From an uncultured Enterocloster sp. (GTDB lineage: Bacteria; Bacillota; Clostridia; Lachnospirales; Lachnospiraceae), in contig CALWQV010000008.1 of the NCBI GenBank assembly GCA_944383785.1, positions 1 to 52,545 of the forward strand: a stretch of DNA of 52,545 nucleotides, given 5' to 3'. This document shows positions 7,901 through 15,560 of the stretch, piece by piece (position 1 is the first letter of the stretch; the number at the start of each line of letters is the position of its first letter). Under the pieces are notes generated by a model. It was not told the DNA's origin and searched no databases. It was given only the letters and a program-made list of their open reading frames with translations. The translations under genes were made by a program, and so were the position numbers.

Positions 7901-8835
7901 CAAAGAAAGAGCGCGACCGGTATCAGAAAGCATTTGAAGGTCACATTGCTGTCACGGACATGATCAAAGCCTTGTCACCTTGGCTGGAAAAGGAGAGGCA
8001 GATTCCGGTAGAAGAGGAAAGAAGAAAGACCGCCTTTTCCAGGATAGCAGAGCTGGAAGAAGAGTTGCTCCATGTAAGGTCGGACATTGAAAATAAAACC
8101 GCAGAGATGGTGAAAGAGGCAGAGGCTATGCATGACGAGGACAAGCTAAAGGCTGCGGTAGATAAAGCGGATAAGGAGGTGGAAACCTATAACATCCTGG
8201 TAAAAGAAAAGCAGATGAAAGTCGGCGCTTTACAGCAGATTGCGGGGCAGATCGTGGAGTTAAAGAAAGAAATAAAGGAGCTCCAAGAGCTGCAGACCCA
8301 GCATGCAAAGGAATCAGCGGATTATGACATATTGAAGGCCGCATTTGGCCAGAATGGGATCCCACATCAGATTATCCGTTCCATCATTCCCAGGCTGGCA
8401 GCTACTTCCAATACGATTCTGGGGCAGATGACAGGAGGAAAGATGCGAGTGGAGTTCCGGCTGGAAAGGATACAGAAGGACGGAAATGAAAAAGCTTCAC
8501 TGGATATTTTAGTAGAGGAGCATGGAAAAAAGGCGCTGCCGTATCTGTCAAGATCCGGGGGCGAGAAAGTGAAATCTTCGCTATCCGTTATCCTGGCTCT
8601 GGCAGAGATTAAATCCGCATCAGCCGGAATCCAGTTGGGGATGCTCTTTATTGATGAACCGCCTTTCCTTGACAGCGATGGCATACAGGCATATTGCGAT
8701 GCTCTGGAGGCTATAGAAGCACATTATCCGGGGATTAAAGTTATGGCAATTACCCATGACCCAACAATGAAAGCCAGATTCCCACAGAGCCTTGAAGTTG
8801 TCAAGACAGAACAGGGAAGCAAGGTGATTTATTGA
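4975..8835 (+). CDS. Single-chain SbcD-SbcC (Mre11-Rad50-like) nuclease/ATPase
   Basis: A 1286-residue fusion. Residues 1 to about 330 are an SbcD-type metallophosphatase: ADWHIG, GDIFH, NHDG, a later HY pair and GHIHRPQ supply the metal ligands. From about residue 420 comes SbcC: Walker A GQNGAGKS (near 448-455), a long coiled coil, a C-x7-C apex (CVDLSKAKC) where a zinc hook belongs, the ABC signature SRSGGEK (near 1191) and Walker B LFIDEPP (near 1223). It would process DNA ends during recombination or replication. Start ATG 4975 matches the family N terminus MKxLHTADWHIG; ATG 4930, which overlaps the upstream stop, is an alternative. Cellular and most phage versions are two genes, so the fusion is notable. 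Confidence 0.85.
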   Translation: MKVLHTADWHIGTFKGPEKDGVNLRFLDTKKCLESMVEAARRERPELVLVSGDIFHLGKTGSDRCCKEVILAMRVISELAESANHVIVMRGTPNHDGRGPFEVLSEHFADAPDVYIVTEPAVIQTDEADIAVLPGFDAGTYRAKFPGLGKQEENEAISRELGNIVMGLRAQCRPGIPSILMAHYTVPGSNTESGQSQILTQFEPVVPMESLEAADYDLVALGHIHRPQQLETVRNAFYSGSINANNFNDEGQKRGFWIHELISREPGNWDSTFHATPYREFLTYHFTDTDVTALIHGGIDEVAMNYWRWNGAIQGKIVRILYECSEDKKRAFNTALLEQAMYDDGAFYVAGILPEKITDKFANRTELARTTDPEANLIKYLEEKQIDPDQIKELALKARPVVAEAEANAPSAANTGIFEPVEISVRNYRNYVEETFNFENITFCMINGQNGAGKSSLFMDAIIDCLYEEPREGRTNDESGKAYWLRNDEKAASGSITFTFRIGEKTYRVTRTRQRSGRGTLAIAQLVDGEWIDCSKGGYNAAQKEILNILGMDSFTFKSCALIMQDQYGLFLQAKPKERVDVLSSLLGLDIYQAMERIAADKSKANSARYKELKQKIEVHNSTISGFGNPEEKLELYRKELAEYEACLQAKMEERDHKKLQLVNRQGARERYFKISAEIHMLIEKEKSLMQNKSDQQIIIDHSAIILDQRQEIESKAAEYNSLQERERQLAGEAVLYDSKYREVISLAQQADSEQKNIDSFKEKLRRKKTELLQIRHSDQDQVIKEKAAEYEKQKLRLDEAYQQERLYREIELDLMQQRSELQKVEAQKEATIKGLRLNEESLRKKMALLANVECVDLSKAKCSFLADAMRAKQLLEDYSDSYEECRLDYEKQANPIRKRIADLEKRLADVGHNAEVLEGLSRKVAELKTYRERLEEISRREARIPALEADLTHLQLNIQEASKRLSEVKLKGMEAKKERDRYQKAFEGHIAVTDMIKALSPWLEKERQIPVEEERRKTAFSRIAELEEELLHVRSDIENKTAEMVKEAEAMHDEDKLKAAVDKADKEVETYNILVKEKQMKVGALQQIAGQIVELKKEIKELQELQTQHAKESADYDILKAAFGQNGIPHQIIRSIIPRLAATSNTILGQMTGGKMRVEFRLERIQKDGNEKASLDILVEEHGKKALPYLSRSGGEKVKSSLSVILALAEIKSASAGIQLGMLFIDEPPFLDSDGIQAYCDALEAIEAHYPGIKVMAITHDPTMKARFPQSLEVVKTEQGSKVIY

Positions 8836-8846
8836 TGGAGGGGCAT

Positions 8847-9740
8847 ATGGCAGATAACAAGAAATATTACTATCTCAAGCTGAAGGAAGATTTCTTTGAT
8901 GGTGATGATATGAAACTCCTGCAGTCCATGAAGGACGGGTACCTTTACAGCGACATACTCCTGAAATTGTACCTTCGCAGCCTGCGGCAGAACGGGCGCT
9001 TAATGTATAGAGATATTATTCCCTATACGCCAGAAATGGTTGCCGCTGTCACTGGCCATCAGGTTGGAACCGTGGAGCGGGCAATGAAGATATTAGAACA
9101 GCTTGGGTTGATCGAAATCTTAGATAATGGCGCAATATACATGTCCGATATCCAAAATTTTATCGGTCAGAGCTCTAACGAAGGAGACAGGAAAAGGGCA
9201 TACAGAAACCTGATAAATGCTGAAAAATCAAAGCTTTTGGGGAAATTAGATGGGACAAATGTCCAGACAGATGCCGGACAAATGTCCGGACAAACGTCCA
9301 AAACTTCTGGACAAATGTCCGACATTCGTCCACCAGAGATTAGAGATAAGAGATTAGAGAATAGAGATAAAAATAATAATATAAATACTTTTGCTCGGAG
9401 CGCTGACAAGCAGCCCTCCGAACAGGAGGCAGACGTGGAACCGATTATCCTGAACGATGGATCCGAATGGAGGCCGACGCAGGCATTATTCGCAGAATAC
9501 GTAAGACTTTACCCAAAGGTGGATGTAAAGCAACAGTTCAACGAGATGCGAGGTTGGTGCATATCGAATCCGCAGAAAAGGAAAACCCGGAGAGGGGTTG
9601 CACGGTTTGTTAATTCATGGCTTTCCAGAGAGCAGGATAAAGGGGGCGCACGTGGTTTCGCCGGGTATAAGCCGCCTCGGGAAGGCTATGGGAATATCGC
9701 TGATAGGCTGTCACGGGAAGAAAGGGGAGATTTATCATGA
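8847..9740 (+). CDS. Replisome organizer / DnaD-like replication initiator
   Basis: A 297-residue protein. ATG 8847 is chosen because GGAGGGG lies just upstream; an upstream TTG at 8832 has no such site. The first 110 residues match the N-terminal domain of phage replisome organizers (KKYYYLKLKEDFF, then a winged helix with TPEMVAAVTGHQVGTVERAMK). Residues 130-190 are low complexity and encoded by repeated GGACAAATGTCC elements. The C-terminal part (about 230-290) has tryptophan- and arginine-rich helices like DnaD proteins (VKQQFNEMRGWC). It should bind the origin and recruit the loader encoded next, with which it overlaps by four bases. Confidence 0.8.
   Translation: MADNKKYYYLKLKEDFFDGDDMKLLQSMKDGYLYSDILLKLYLRSLRQNGRLMYRDIIPYTPEMVAAVTGHQVGTVERAMKILEQLGLIEILDNGAIYMSDIQNFIGQSSNEGDRKRAYRNLINAEKSKLLGKLDGTNVQTDAGQMSGQTSKTSGQMSDIRPPEIRDKRLENRDKNNNINTFARSADKQPSEQEADVEPIILNDGSEWRPTQALFAEYVRLYPKVDVKQQFNEMRGWCISNPQKRKTRRGVARFVNSWLSREQDKGGARGFAGYKPPREGYGNIADRLSREERGDLS
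9253..9392. other. Candidate replication origin: iterons plus AT-rich tract
   Basis: Inside the initiator gene, GGACAAATGTCC, itself an imperfect palindrome, occurs at 9253-9264, 9276-9287 and 9309-9320. One-mismatch copy GGACAAACGTCC is at 9288-9299, and a degenerate copy is at 9320-9331. An A/T-rich purine stretch with repeated AGAGATTAGAGATA units follows (about 9336-9392). Iterons beside an unwinding element within the initiator gene is the arrangement of the lambda O gene and several Firmicutes phage origins. Function is inferred. Confidence 0.6.
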
Positions 9741-10498
9741 GCGGGCTTGAGGCAACATTGAGCAGGATCCGAGGACGGATTGAAAAGTATCCTCGGTTAG
9801 AGCAGAAAACACCGCAATATGAGTGTCCAAAGTGCCGGGATACCGGCTGGATTGAGTATGAGGACGCTAATGGCTACCAGTTTGCAAAACATTGCGAGTG
9901 CTGGGAAGTCAGGGAGTCCAGAAGATTTATGGAGCAGAGCGGTATATCCGAAGAGTTCCAGAAAAAGGGGTTTGATGAGTTCGATACCAGGAACAACCCG
10001 CAGCTTGTAAACGCGAAATATAAAGCGATTGAATATGCGAGGACATTTCTGCAGTTTGAGCATACAAGGCGTAATTCGATCATGTTCTGCGGGCAGGTTG
10101 GATCAGGGAAGACTCATCTGGGAACAGCTATTTGCGGCAGCCTGATGGGGCGTAATATAGCGGTATGCTATATGTCTTACCGGAACGCAGCCACAAAGAT
10201 TAAACAGGTTATGCTGGACGAAGCTGTATATAGCAGGGAACTTCAGCGATATATGCAGGCGAGAGTCCTGTACGTCGATGATCTCTTGAAGGGGCGCATA
10301 ACAGAGTCAGATATCAATATCCTCTATGAGATCGTGAATTTCCGTTATATGAACAACATGCCGCTGATTATTTCCACAGAGAAAACAATAGACGGCCTAC
10401 TGGAATTTGATGAGGCAACGGGGAGCCGAATGATTGAAATGTGCCGCGGAAATATCATCCAGCTGCAAGGGCGGGAGTTGAATTACCGGTTGGCCTGA
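9737..10498 (+). CDS. DnaC-like helicase loader (AAA+ ATPase)
   Basis: A 253-residue protein starting at an ATGA overlap with the initiator gene. The N terminus has a zinc motif (CPKC near residue 30, then CEC near 53) as in DnaC/DnaI-type loaders. The AAA+ core has Walker A GQVGSGKTHLG (about 118-128), Walker B VLYVDDLLKG (about 175-184), sensor motif ISTEKT (about 216) and an SRMIEMCRG arginine finger region near 233. It would load the host replicative helicase at the phage origin with the upstream initiator. Confidence 0.85.
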   Translation: MSGLEATLSRIRGRIEKYPRLEQKTPQYECPKCRDTGWIEYEDANGYQFAKHCECWEVRESRRFMEQSGISEEFQKKGFDEFDTRNNPQLVNAKYKAIEYARTFLQFEHTRRNSIMFCGQVGSGKTHLGTAICGSLMGRNIAVCYMSYRNAATKIKQVMLDEAVYSRELQRYMQARVLYVDDLLKGRITESDINILYEIVNFRYMNNMPLIISTEKTIDGLLEFDEATGSRMIEMCRGNIIQLQGRELNYRLA

Positions 10499-10516
10499 GA
10501 CGAAAGGGAGGGTAAG

Positions 10517-11344
10517 GTGAAAGCTGCATACGTTGAAATCCAAGGCACGGAAAAGGAATTCTTGGATATATTTAAAACCCTTTGCTATTCTCGGAGCACC
10601 TGGCAGGTATGGGCAGATGTGATTTCGGCTATAGCCTGTAGCCTCAGTAATGCGACAGATCGGACCACAGGACGCTATGAACAGAGAGAAAAGGAATATG
10701 AACAATGCATTAAGCGGATCGGATCCGTTGAAGCTGTAGCAAAAATGCTTGCGATTGTTACTATGGCGTTGGAAAGAAATCCCGAGCAGGATTTCCTGGG
10801 AAAGCTATATATGGGGTTGGATTTGGGAAACCATTGGAAAGGGCAATTCTTTACGCCATATTCAATATGTGAATGTATGGCAAAAATAACGGCAGGGACA
10901 GAGCAGCAGGAAAGTCTGGGGAAACAGGGATACATATCAGTTTGTGATCCGGCCTGCGGAGCAGGGGCAACGCTGATTGCTTCTGCCAATATATTCAGAC
11001 GTAGAAAAATTAATTACCAGACCCAGGTATTGTTTGTGGCCCAGGATATAGATCGTGTGACAGGGTTGATGTGTTATATACAGCTCTCTCTGCTTGGATG
11101 TCCAGGATATGTTGTGATAGCGGACAGCCTGACTAATCCTGTGGCAGGGACATCATTGATTCCGATCGAAAAGGAGGGGCAGGAGTTTTGGTATACGCCG
11201 TTTTTCTTTAGCGCGATATGGCAACAGAGACGGGCGATAGAAAAAATGAAGCGGTTGTTTGGTGTATTAACTCCGAAACCAATCCAGCTGAGGGGTGGAT
11301 TTTTATTCGAGTTTGAGAAGGGAGGGGGAGAGGGTGTGGTTTGA
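10517..11344 (+). CDS. N6-type DNA methyltransferase-like protein, probably lacking the catalytic motif
   Basis: A 275-residue protein starting GTG 10517 after GGGAGGGTAAG. Residues about 113-120 (GQFFTPYSICECM) match the motif X region of N6-adenine methyltransferases, and DPACGAGA (about 147-154) is motif I for S-adenosylmethionine binding. The catalytic motif IV (N/D-P-P-Y/F) is not visible; the nearest candidate is DSLTNPV near 205, which lacks the second proline. At 275 residues it is also far shorter than HsdM proteins. It may be an inactive, regulatory or divergent enzyme. Its position between the helicase loader and an unknown gene gives little guidance. Confidence 0.6.
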   Translation: MKAAYVEIQGTEKEFLDIFKTLCYSRSTWQVWADVISAIACSLSNATDRTTGRYEQREKEYEQCIKRIGSVEAVAKMLAIVTMALERNPEQDFLGKLYMGLDLGNHWKGQFFTPYSICECMAKITAGTEQQESLGKQGYISVCDPACGAGATLIASANIFRRRKINYQTQVLFVAQDIDRVTGLMCYIQLSLLGCPGYVVIADSLTNPVAGTSLIPIEKEGQEFWYTPFFFSAIWQQRRAIEKMKRLFGVLTPKPIQLRGGFLFEFEKGGGEGVV

Positions 11345-11771
11345 AGAGGCGGCTTTGCTTACGGAAGAAGTTGAGGAAGCGGAGCAGGGTAATATACCTA
11401 TTAGATTTTATAACCTGAATGCCGGCTGTTACCAGGGGATCCATACCTGTGAGGGAGATATGATCGTAACGATCAATGCAATGTTTGATTATGCGGAGCT
11501 GTTGATGGAAGTCGTTGCTTTGAGTGATGGAGGACCTGGATACCGCGAAGCATTCATTACGTTACATGCGGATCGTTGCAAGAAAATTGCAAAAAGCTTT
11601 CAAGATCAGATAGGGTACGATCGGGACGCTGCGGTTGAGAGATGTAGGAAGAAACAAAGGTATTACAGGACTGGGGAAGCAGAAGCGGGAGGGGACGTAG
11701 GCGAAGAGGCATTGTATCTTGCGCTGAAGCAGAGAAGAGAGAACACAGTGAAAGGAGATGGTTCTGAATGA
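11334..11771 (+). CDS. Hypothetical protein of the replication region
   Basis: A 145-residue protein. GTG 11334 is chosen because GGGAGGGGGAG lies immediately upstream; it overlaps the preceding stop by 11 bases. Visible features are a glutamate-rich first helix (EEAALLTEEVEEAEQG) and a basic stretch RCRKKQRYYR near 110. No family is recognised. It ends four bases into the PcfK-like gene, so it belongs to the same operon. Confidence 0.5.
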   Translation: MWFEEAALLTEEVEEAEQGNIPIRFYNLNAGCYQGIHTCEGDMIVTINAMFDYAELLMEVVALSDGGPGYREAFITLHADRCKKIAKSFQDQIGYDRDAAVERCRKKQRYYRTGEAEAGGDVGEEALYLALKQRRENTVKGDGSE

Positions 11772-12187
11772 AAGGATACACCATAGAAAACGCTCGGGAA
11801 AAGTTGGAAGCAGAATTGAAATTTTACCGTGATGGGGATTCCAAGTATGTAGTTGAGAAGTTAATTGAACGATGTGAAGTGGACAAAGAACTATTGAATG
11901 CCATTATGCTGCCGCATAAATCCTATGATAAGGCATTTCAGTATTTTTACCAGAAAAGCAGGACCGTTGGCTACAAAATGCCCCATGGCAATATGGTTTA
12001 TCTGGACAATGATATGGCCGTGCAGCTGTCGATAGAGTATTTTAAGCAAGACGATGCTACAGAGGAAAAGAAAAAGGTGGTCGTTAAGCAGGATCAACCA
12101 ACAAAATCATTGCCAGGCAAAGAAAAAAAAGAGCATATGCCCAAAAAGAGTGAAATGGAGGGTCAAATATCACTATTTGAAATTTGA
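11768..12187 (+). CDS. pcfK: PcfK-like protein
   Basis: A 139-residue protein starting at an ATGA overlap. The helical N-terminal two thirds (about residues 1-100, with LIERCEVDKELLNAIM and KAFQYFYQKSR) and a lysine-rich linker ending in EGQISLFEI match the PcfK family, named from an enterococcal conjugative plasmid. The final ISLFEI resembles sliding-clamp or host-protein docking motifs at the C termini of phage proteins (inference). It is directly followed by a PcfJ-like gene, the usual partner. The function of the pair in phages is not established. Confidence 0.75.
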   Translation: MKGYTIENAREKLEAELKFYRDGDSKYVVEKLIERCEVDKELLNAIMLPHKSYDKAFQYFYQKSRTVGYKMPHGNMVYLDNDMAVQLSIEYFKQDDATEEKKKVVVKQDQPTKSLPGKEKKEHMPKKSEMEGQISLFEI

Positions 12188-12205
12188 TGGAGGTTGAATG
12201 ACATA

Positions 12206-14335
12206 ATGGATAAGAGAAAGTTATCGGCGATTTCAAGGGAACCGGCGCCAGAGGCTGCAATCCGAAAGGCTATGGAGGCAGATATGCTTAGGCATGTCGT
12301 TACTGCCAGGCTCGTTGAAGAAGAAATACTGCTTCTGAATTTCTATGAGGTATCGGGACTCAAAACAGGAAAAACAGAAGCAGCATTTCGGACATATCTG
12401 TCTAAGAATGATTATATCACCCAAGACCTTAAGACGTCAAAGGTTAAATGGAAAACAGCTTCATTTTACATGATGGAAGGATTTTCTTTGTTTAAGGTTC
12501 ATTGGAACCAGGATATGAAAGAGTACGAGTACCCTTGTTTGGTGGATACGGCAACAGATGGGGATCGGGATAGAATCAGCGAGTTCTTTCGGGATTATCT
12601 GTCGCCGGGACATAGATATGACCCATGGACTGCAATTTATGACTTCCAGAAAAGGGTTATGTCAGATCGTTTAATGGCTCGATATAAAAAAGAAACGGAT
12701 CCTATCGACAACTTAATGTCTACTGTAGGAGAAGTACCAGGGGATTTCATTAAATGGAGTTTCGAAGAAGCGCTTGGGTTTAGCCGGTATTTGATTTATA
12801 AGGGAACGGCCAAAGGAAATGCTCAGTGCGTATGCACATATTGTGGGAAATCCGGACTTGTGGATCGAGAGAAAATTCGCTTGAGAAATAATGAGAAAGG
12901 CAGCTGCCCATTCTGCGGCAGTCCAGTAACCTTCAAGGCTGAAGGGCGAATGCCTGCGCAGATTCTGGATGAAAGATGGACGATTTATGTTGATCGGACA
13001 AAAGAGGGATTTATCTGGCGGGCGTTCAGGGCATACCGCTCGATCCGCAAAGCAACAACATTAGCGAAGTACCAAGTCACGCAAGGGATACGGGAGTACC
13101 AGAGGAGCTTTTATATGTTCGTTTCCAAAGACGTAAAGCGTGATTCTTATGAGTACGCAGAATACAGACAAAGCGGAAAAACCCGATGGTGTCACAACGA
13201 AGGAAAGACCTATAGCGGATTAAGCATTTTATATCCTGGAAACTTGCCGCAGGCGTGGGAACATACGCCTATGAAGTGGTCGGCCTTAGAAATCCTTTCC
13301 AGGAATCTCCCGACAGTGGCGATGAAATATGAGTCAGGAATAAGAACATATTTGCAATATCCAGTTTTGGAATGGCTGATCAAAATGGGGTTGAATCGCA
13401 TTGCCGAAGGGCTGATGGACGGGACGTCCAGCGGAGCAACAGGGCGCCTTTTCCTCAAGAAAAAAAGCATATTCCAAATTTTGGGCTTGGATAAACCCAA
13501 TACACGGATACTCCAGCAGATTGATGGGAACTATGATGAATTACGTTTGCTTCAGGTCGCACAGAGTATTGGGCTGCAAATAAAAGCAGAGCAGCTACGG
13601 GGATATTATGAAACATTCGGCTGCAACACGGAGCTTTTAAAACAGAGTGGAAGGAAGGTTTCGCTGTATAAACTGGTCAAATATATAACGAAAGAAAGCG
13701 AAAACTATCCGATTGGCGAAGAGGGGCAATGCTGGCGGTACTCATATATGCGGTATCAGGAAAGAACCGATCCGCGGATTGAGAGAAGGCGAAATACGGC
13801 AAAGGACTGGCTGGAATATTTGGGGTGGTGCAAGGAACTGAAATATGATTTGAATAACAGGTTTATCTATATGCCGACAAAGTTTAAGAAGGTTCACGAT
13901 AGAACAGCGAAAGAATATCAGGCTTATAAAGACGAGCAGATGCGAAAACGCAAAGCGGCTATCGAGAAGCGGGTCAGAGGGGCATTGGCGGAAGCTGCTG
14001 AATTGCCGGCAATGCAGATGAGGGCAAATGGTTTAATAATCATTACGCCGAAAAGCGGAGATGAAATCCGGCAGGAAGGTATCGCCCTTCATCACTGCGT
14101 TGGAACATATGTTGAGGCGGTTGCTCAGAGAAAAACATTGATCCTGTTTATCAGGAAAGAATCTCAGCCGGATACCCCATATTTTACAGCGGAATATAGG
14201 AATGGGAAGATTATCCAATGCAGAGGAAAGAACAACTGCGGGATGCCAAAAGAGGTTCAGGTTTTTGTGAAAGCATTTGAGCGTAAAATGCAATCCGAAG
14301 AAAAGACAATTAATGATAGTAGGAAAGCGGGGTAA
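12206..14335 (+). CDS. pcfJ: PcfJ-like protein
   Basis: A 709-residue protein; ATG 12206 is preferred, with GGAGG 12 bases upstream, and an in-frame TTG at 12194 is the alternative. A zinc-binding CxxC pair occurs twice near residues 211-240 (CTYC, CPFC). The C-terminal 100 residues carry the conserved PcfJ signature: LHHCVGTYVEAVAQ followed by LFIRK, YFTAEYRNGKI and QCRGKNN. PcfJ genes occur on conjugative plasmids and in Firmicutes phages, usually behind PcfK as here. Its biochemical role is unknown; nucleic-acid processing is suggested by context only. Confidence 0.8.
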   Translation: MDKRKLSAISREPAPEAAIRKAMEADMLRHVVTARLVEEEILLLNFYEVSGLKTGKTEAAFRTYLSKNDYITQDLKTSKVKWKTASFYMMEGFSLFKVHWNQDMKEYEYPCLVDTATDGDRDRISEFFRDYLSPGHRYDPWTAIYDFQKRVMSDRLMARYKKETDPIDNLMSTVGEVPGDFIKWSFEEALGFSRYLIYKGTAKGNAQCVCTYCGKSGLVDREKIRLRNNEKGSCPFCGSPVTFKAEGRMPAQILDERWTIYVDRTKEGFIWRAFRAYRSIRKATTLAKYQVTQGIREYQRSFYMFVSKDVKRDSYEYAEYRQSGKTRWCHNEGKTYSGLSILYPGNLPQAWEHTPMKWSALEILSRNLPTVAMKYESGIRTYLQYPVLEWLIKMGLNRIAEGLMDGTSSGATGRLFLKKKSIFQILGLDKPNTRILQQIDGNYDELRLLQVAQSIGLQIKAEQLRGYYETFGCNTELLKQSGRKVSLYKLVKYITKESENYPIGEEGQCWRYSYMRYQERTDPRIERRRNTAKDWLEYLGWCKELKYDLNNRFIYMPTKFKKVHDRTAKEYQAYKDEQMRKRKAAIEKRVRGALAEAAELPAMQMRANGLIIITPKSGDEIRQEGIALHHCVGTYVEAVAQRKTLILFIRKESQPDTPYFTAEYRNGKIIQCRGKNNCGMPKEVQVFVKAFERKMQSEEKTINDSRKAG

Positions 14336-14338
14336 GGA

Positions 14339-14575
14339 ATGAGGAAACAGACTATCAGAAGTATCCGAAAAGGCTCTGTACAATGGAATGAAGAGGATCG
14401 GCTGCAGATAGCGACATTGCTTTTAAAATGCGGCTATACAGCTAGGATAACTTACCGGGATATTCCAGAGCAGCCGGGCAAGAAGAATACCAGGAAAGAA
14501 TATGTAATTGAATTCTGGGAGGGCGATGACCAGATGGAGGACAAGATGGGGAGGAATGGATATGCACCGGTCTAA
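14339..14575 (+). CDS. Hypothetical small protein
   Basis: A 78-residue frame starting ATG 14339 just after the PcfJ stop, with GGGGTAAGGA upstream. The core (DRLQIATLLLKCGYTARITYRD) looks like a helix followed by a strand, a layout seen in small phage accessory proteins. It overlaps the start of the next gene by 14 bases. No function is evident. Confidence 0.5.
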   Translation: MRKQTIRSIRKGSVQWNEEDRLQIATLLLKCGYTARITYRDIPEQPGKKNTRKEYVIEFWEGDDQMEDKMGRNGYAPV

Positions 14576-15560
14576 GATAGAATTTTGTGATGATGTTTGG
14601 AATCCCATTACCGGCTGCCTATATAAATGCAGTTATTGCTATGCCCGAAAGAAATCAGCTAGATTTACCGGTGATTTGCAGAGAAATAAAAATACTTCCT
14701 GCTATCGAAATGGTGAAGAGCTTCAGGTGCTGGAAGGGCCATTTCGGGCAGATACGGGCGGTATTTTGAATTATCCGTTCGGATTTGAGCCTACATATCA
14801 TAGATACCGCCTACATTATCCGAAAACAAGGAAGAACAGCTGCATTATTTTAGTTGGAGAATCGGGAGAGATATTTGGGGATTGGGTACCAGATAAGATT
14901 ATTCAAGAGATTTTTAAAGCATGCTTGAAAGAGAGCATTCATAAATATCTTTTTTTAACAAGGAATCCTAAACGCTATGTCGAGCTCATGAAAGCAGGTA
15001 TTCTTCCAGTGGAGGCTAATTTCTGGTATGGCTCTACAATAACAGGAAAAGGAGATCCGATTCCAGCATTACCAGAGGGAGGTGTAAAGACATTCCTGAA
15101 TATAGAGCCAATGCTTGGGAGAATAGCGATGCCAGGATCCTGCAAGATTGCGGATTGGATTGTGATCGGCGCAGAAACCGGAAACAGCAGGGAGAAAGTT
15201 GTGCCTAAAAAAGAATGGATCTGGGAGGCTATGCAGTATGCTGATCGCGCGGGAATACCTATATTCCTTAAAAACAGCTTGGAACCGATCGTAGGAAAGG
15301 CAAATTTGAGGCAAGAAATACCAGCGGAGTTAACTGCAAAAGAAATTAGCTCTTTACTCCGGGTTCGCAGAGAAACTGATTGTACTATCTGTAAGGCTCA
15401 TGGAGAGAAGAGGGAGATGATTGCTTTGTCGGCAAAATCAAAAAGGAGAGGGCCGACCAAACAGATAGGGTATATGTGTAAAGCCTGTTTTGCAAATTTT
15501 TGTAGCCAGTATGAAATCGAGATGCCAGATTTGGAGGTTCAAGATGAAAAGGGAAAATGA
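14562..15560 (+). CDS. Gp37/Gp68 (DUF5131)-family protein, radical-SAM-like
   Basis: A 332-residue protein. ATG 14562 lies seven bases after GGGAGG and gives MHRSKIEFCDDVWNP. The motif NPITGCLYKCSYCYA supplies a C-x3-C-x2-C cluster as in radical SAM enzymes. The sequence then follows the Gp37/Gp68 family of phage proteins: FLTRNPKRY, FWYGSTIT, FLNIEPM and WIVIGAETG. Residues about 268-312 add a zinc-finger-like C-terminal unit (CTIC, CKAC). The family's substrate is unknown; suggestions are nucleic-acid or protein modification. The following RecU gene overlaps it. Confidence 0.75.
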   Translation: MHRSKIEFCDDVWNPITGCLYKCSYCYARKKSARFTGDLQRNKNTSCYRNGEELQVLEGPFRADTGGILNYPFGFEPTYHRYRLHYPKTRKNSCIILVGESGEIFGDWVPDKIIQEIFKACLKESIHKYLFLTRNPKRYVELMKAGILPVEANFWYGSTITGKGDPIPALPEGGVKTFLNIEPMLGRIAMPGSCKIADWIVIGAETGNSREKVVPKKEWIWEAMQYADRAGIPIFLKNSLEPIVGKANLRQEIPAELTAKEISSLLRVRRETDCTICKAHGEKREMIALSAKSKRRGPTKQIGYMCKACFANFCSQYEIEMPDLEVQDEKGK

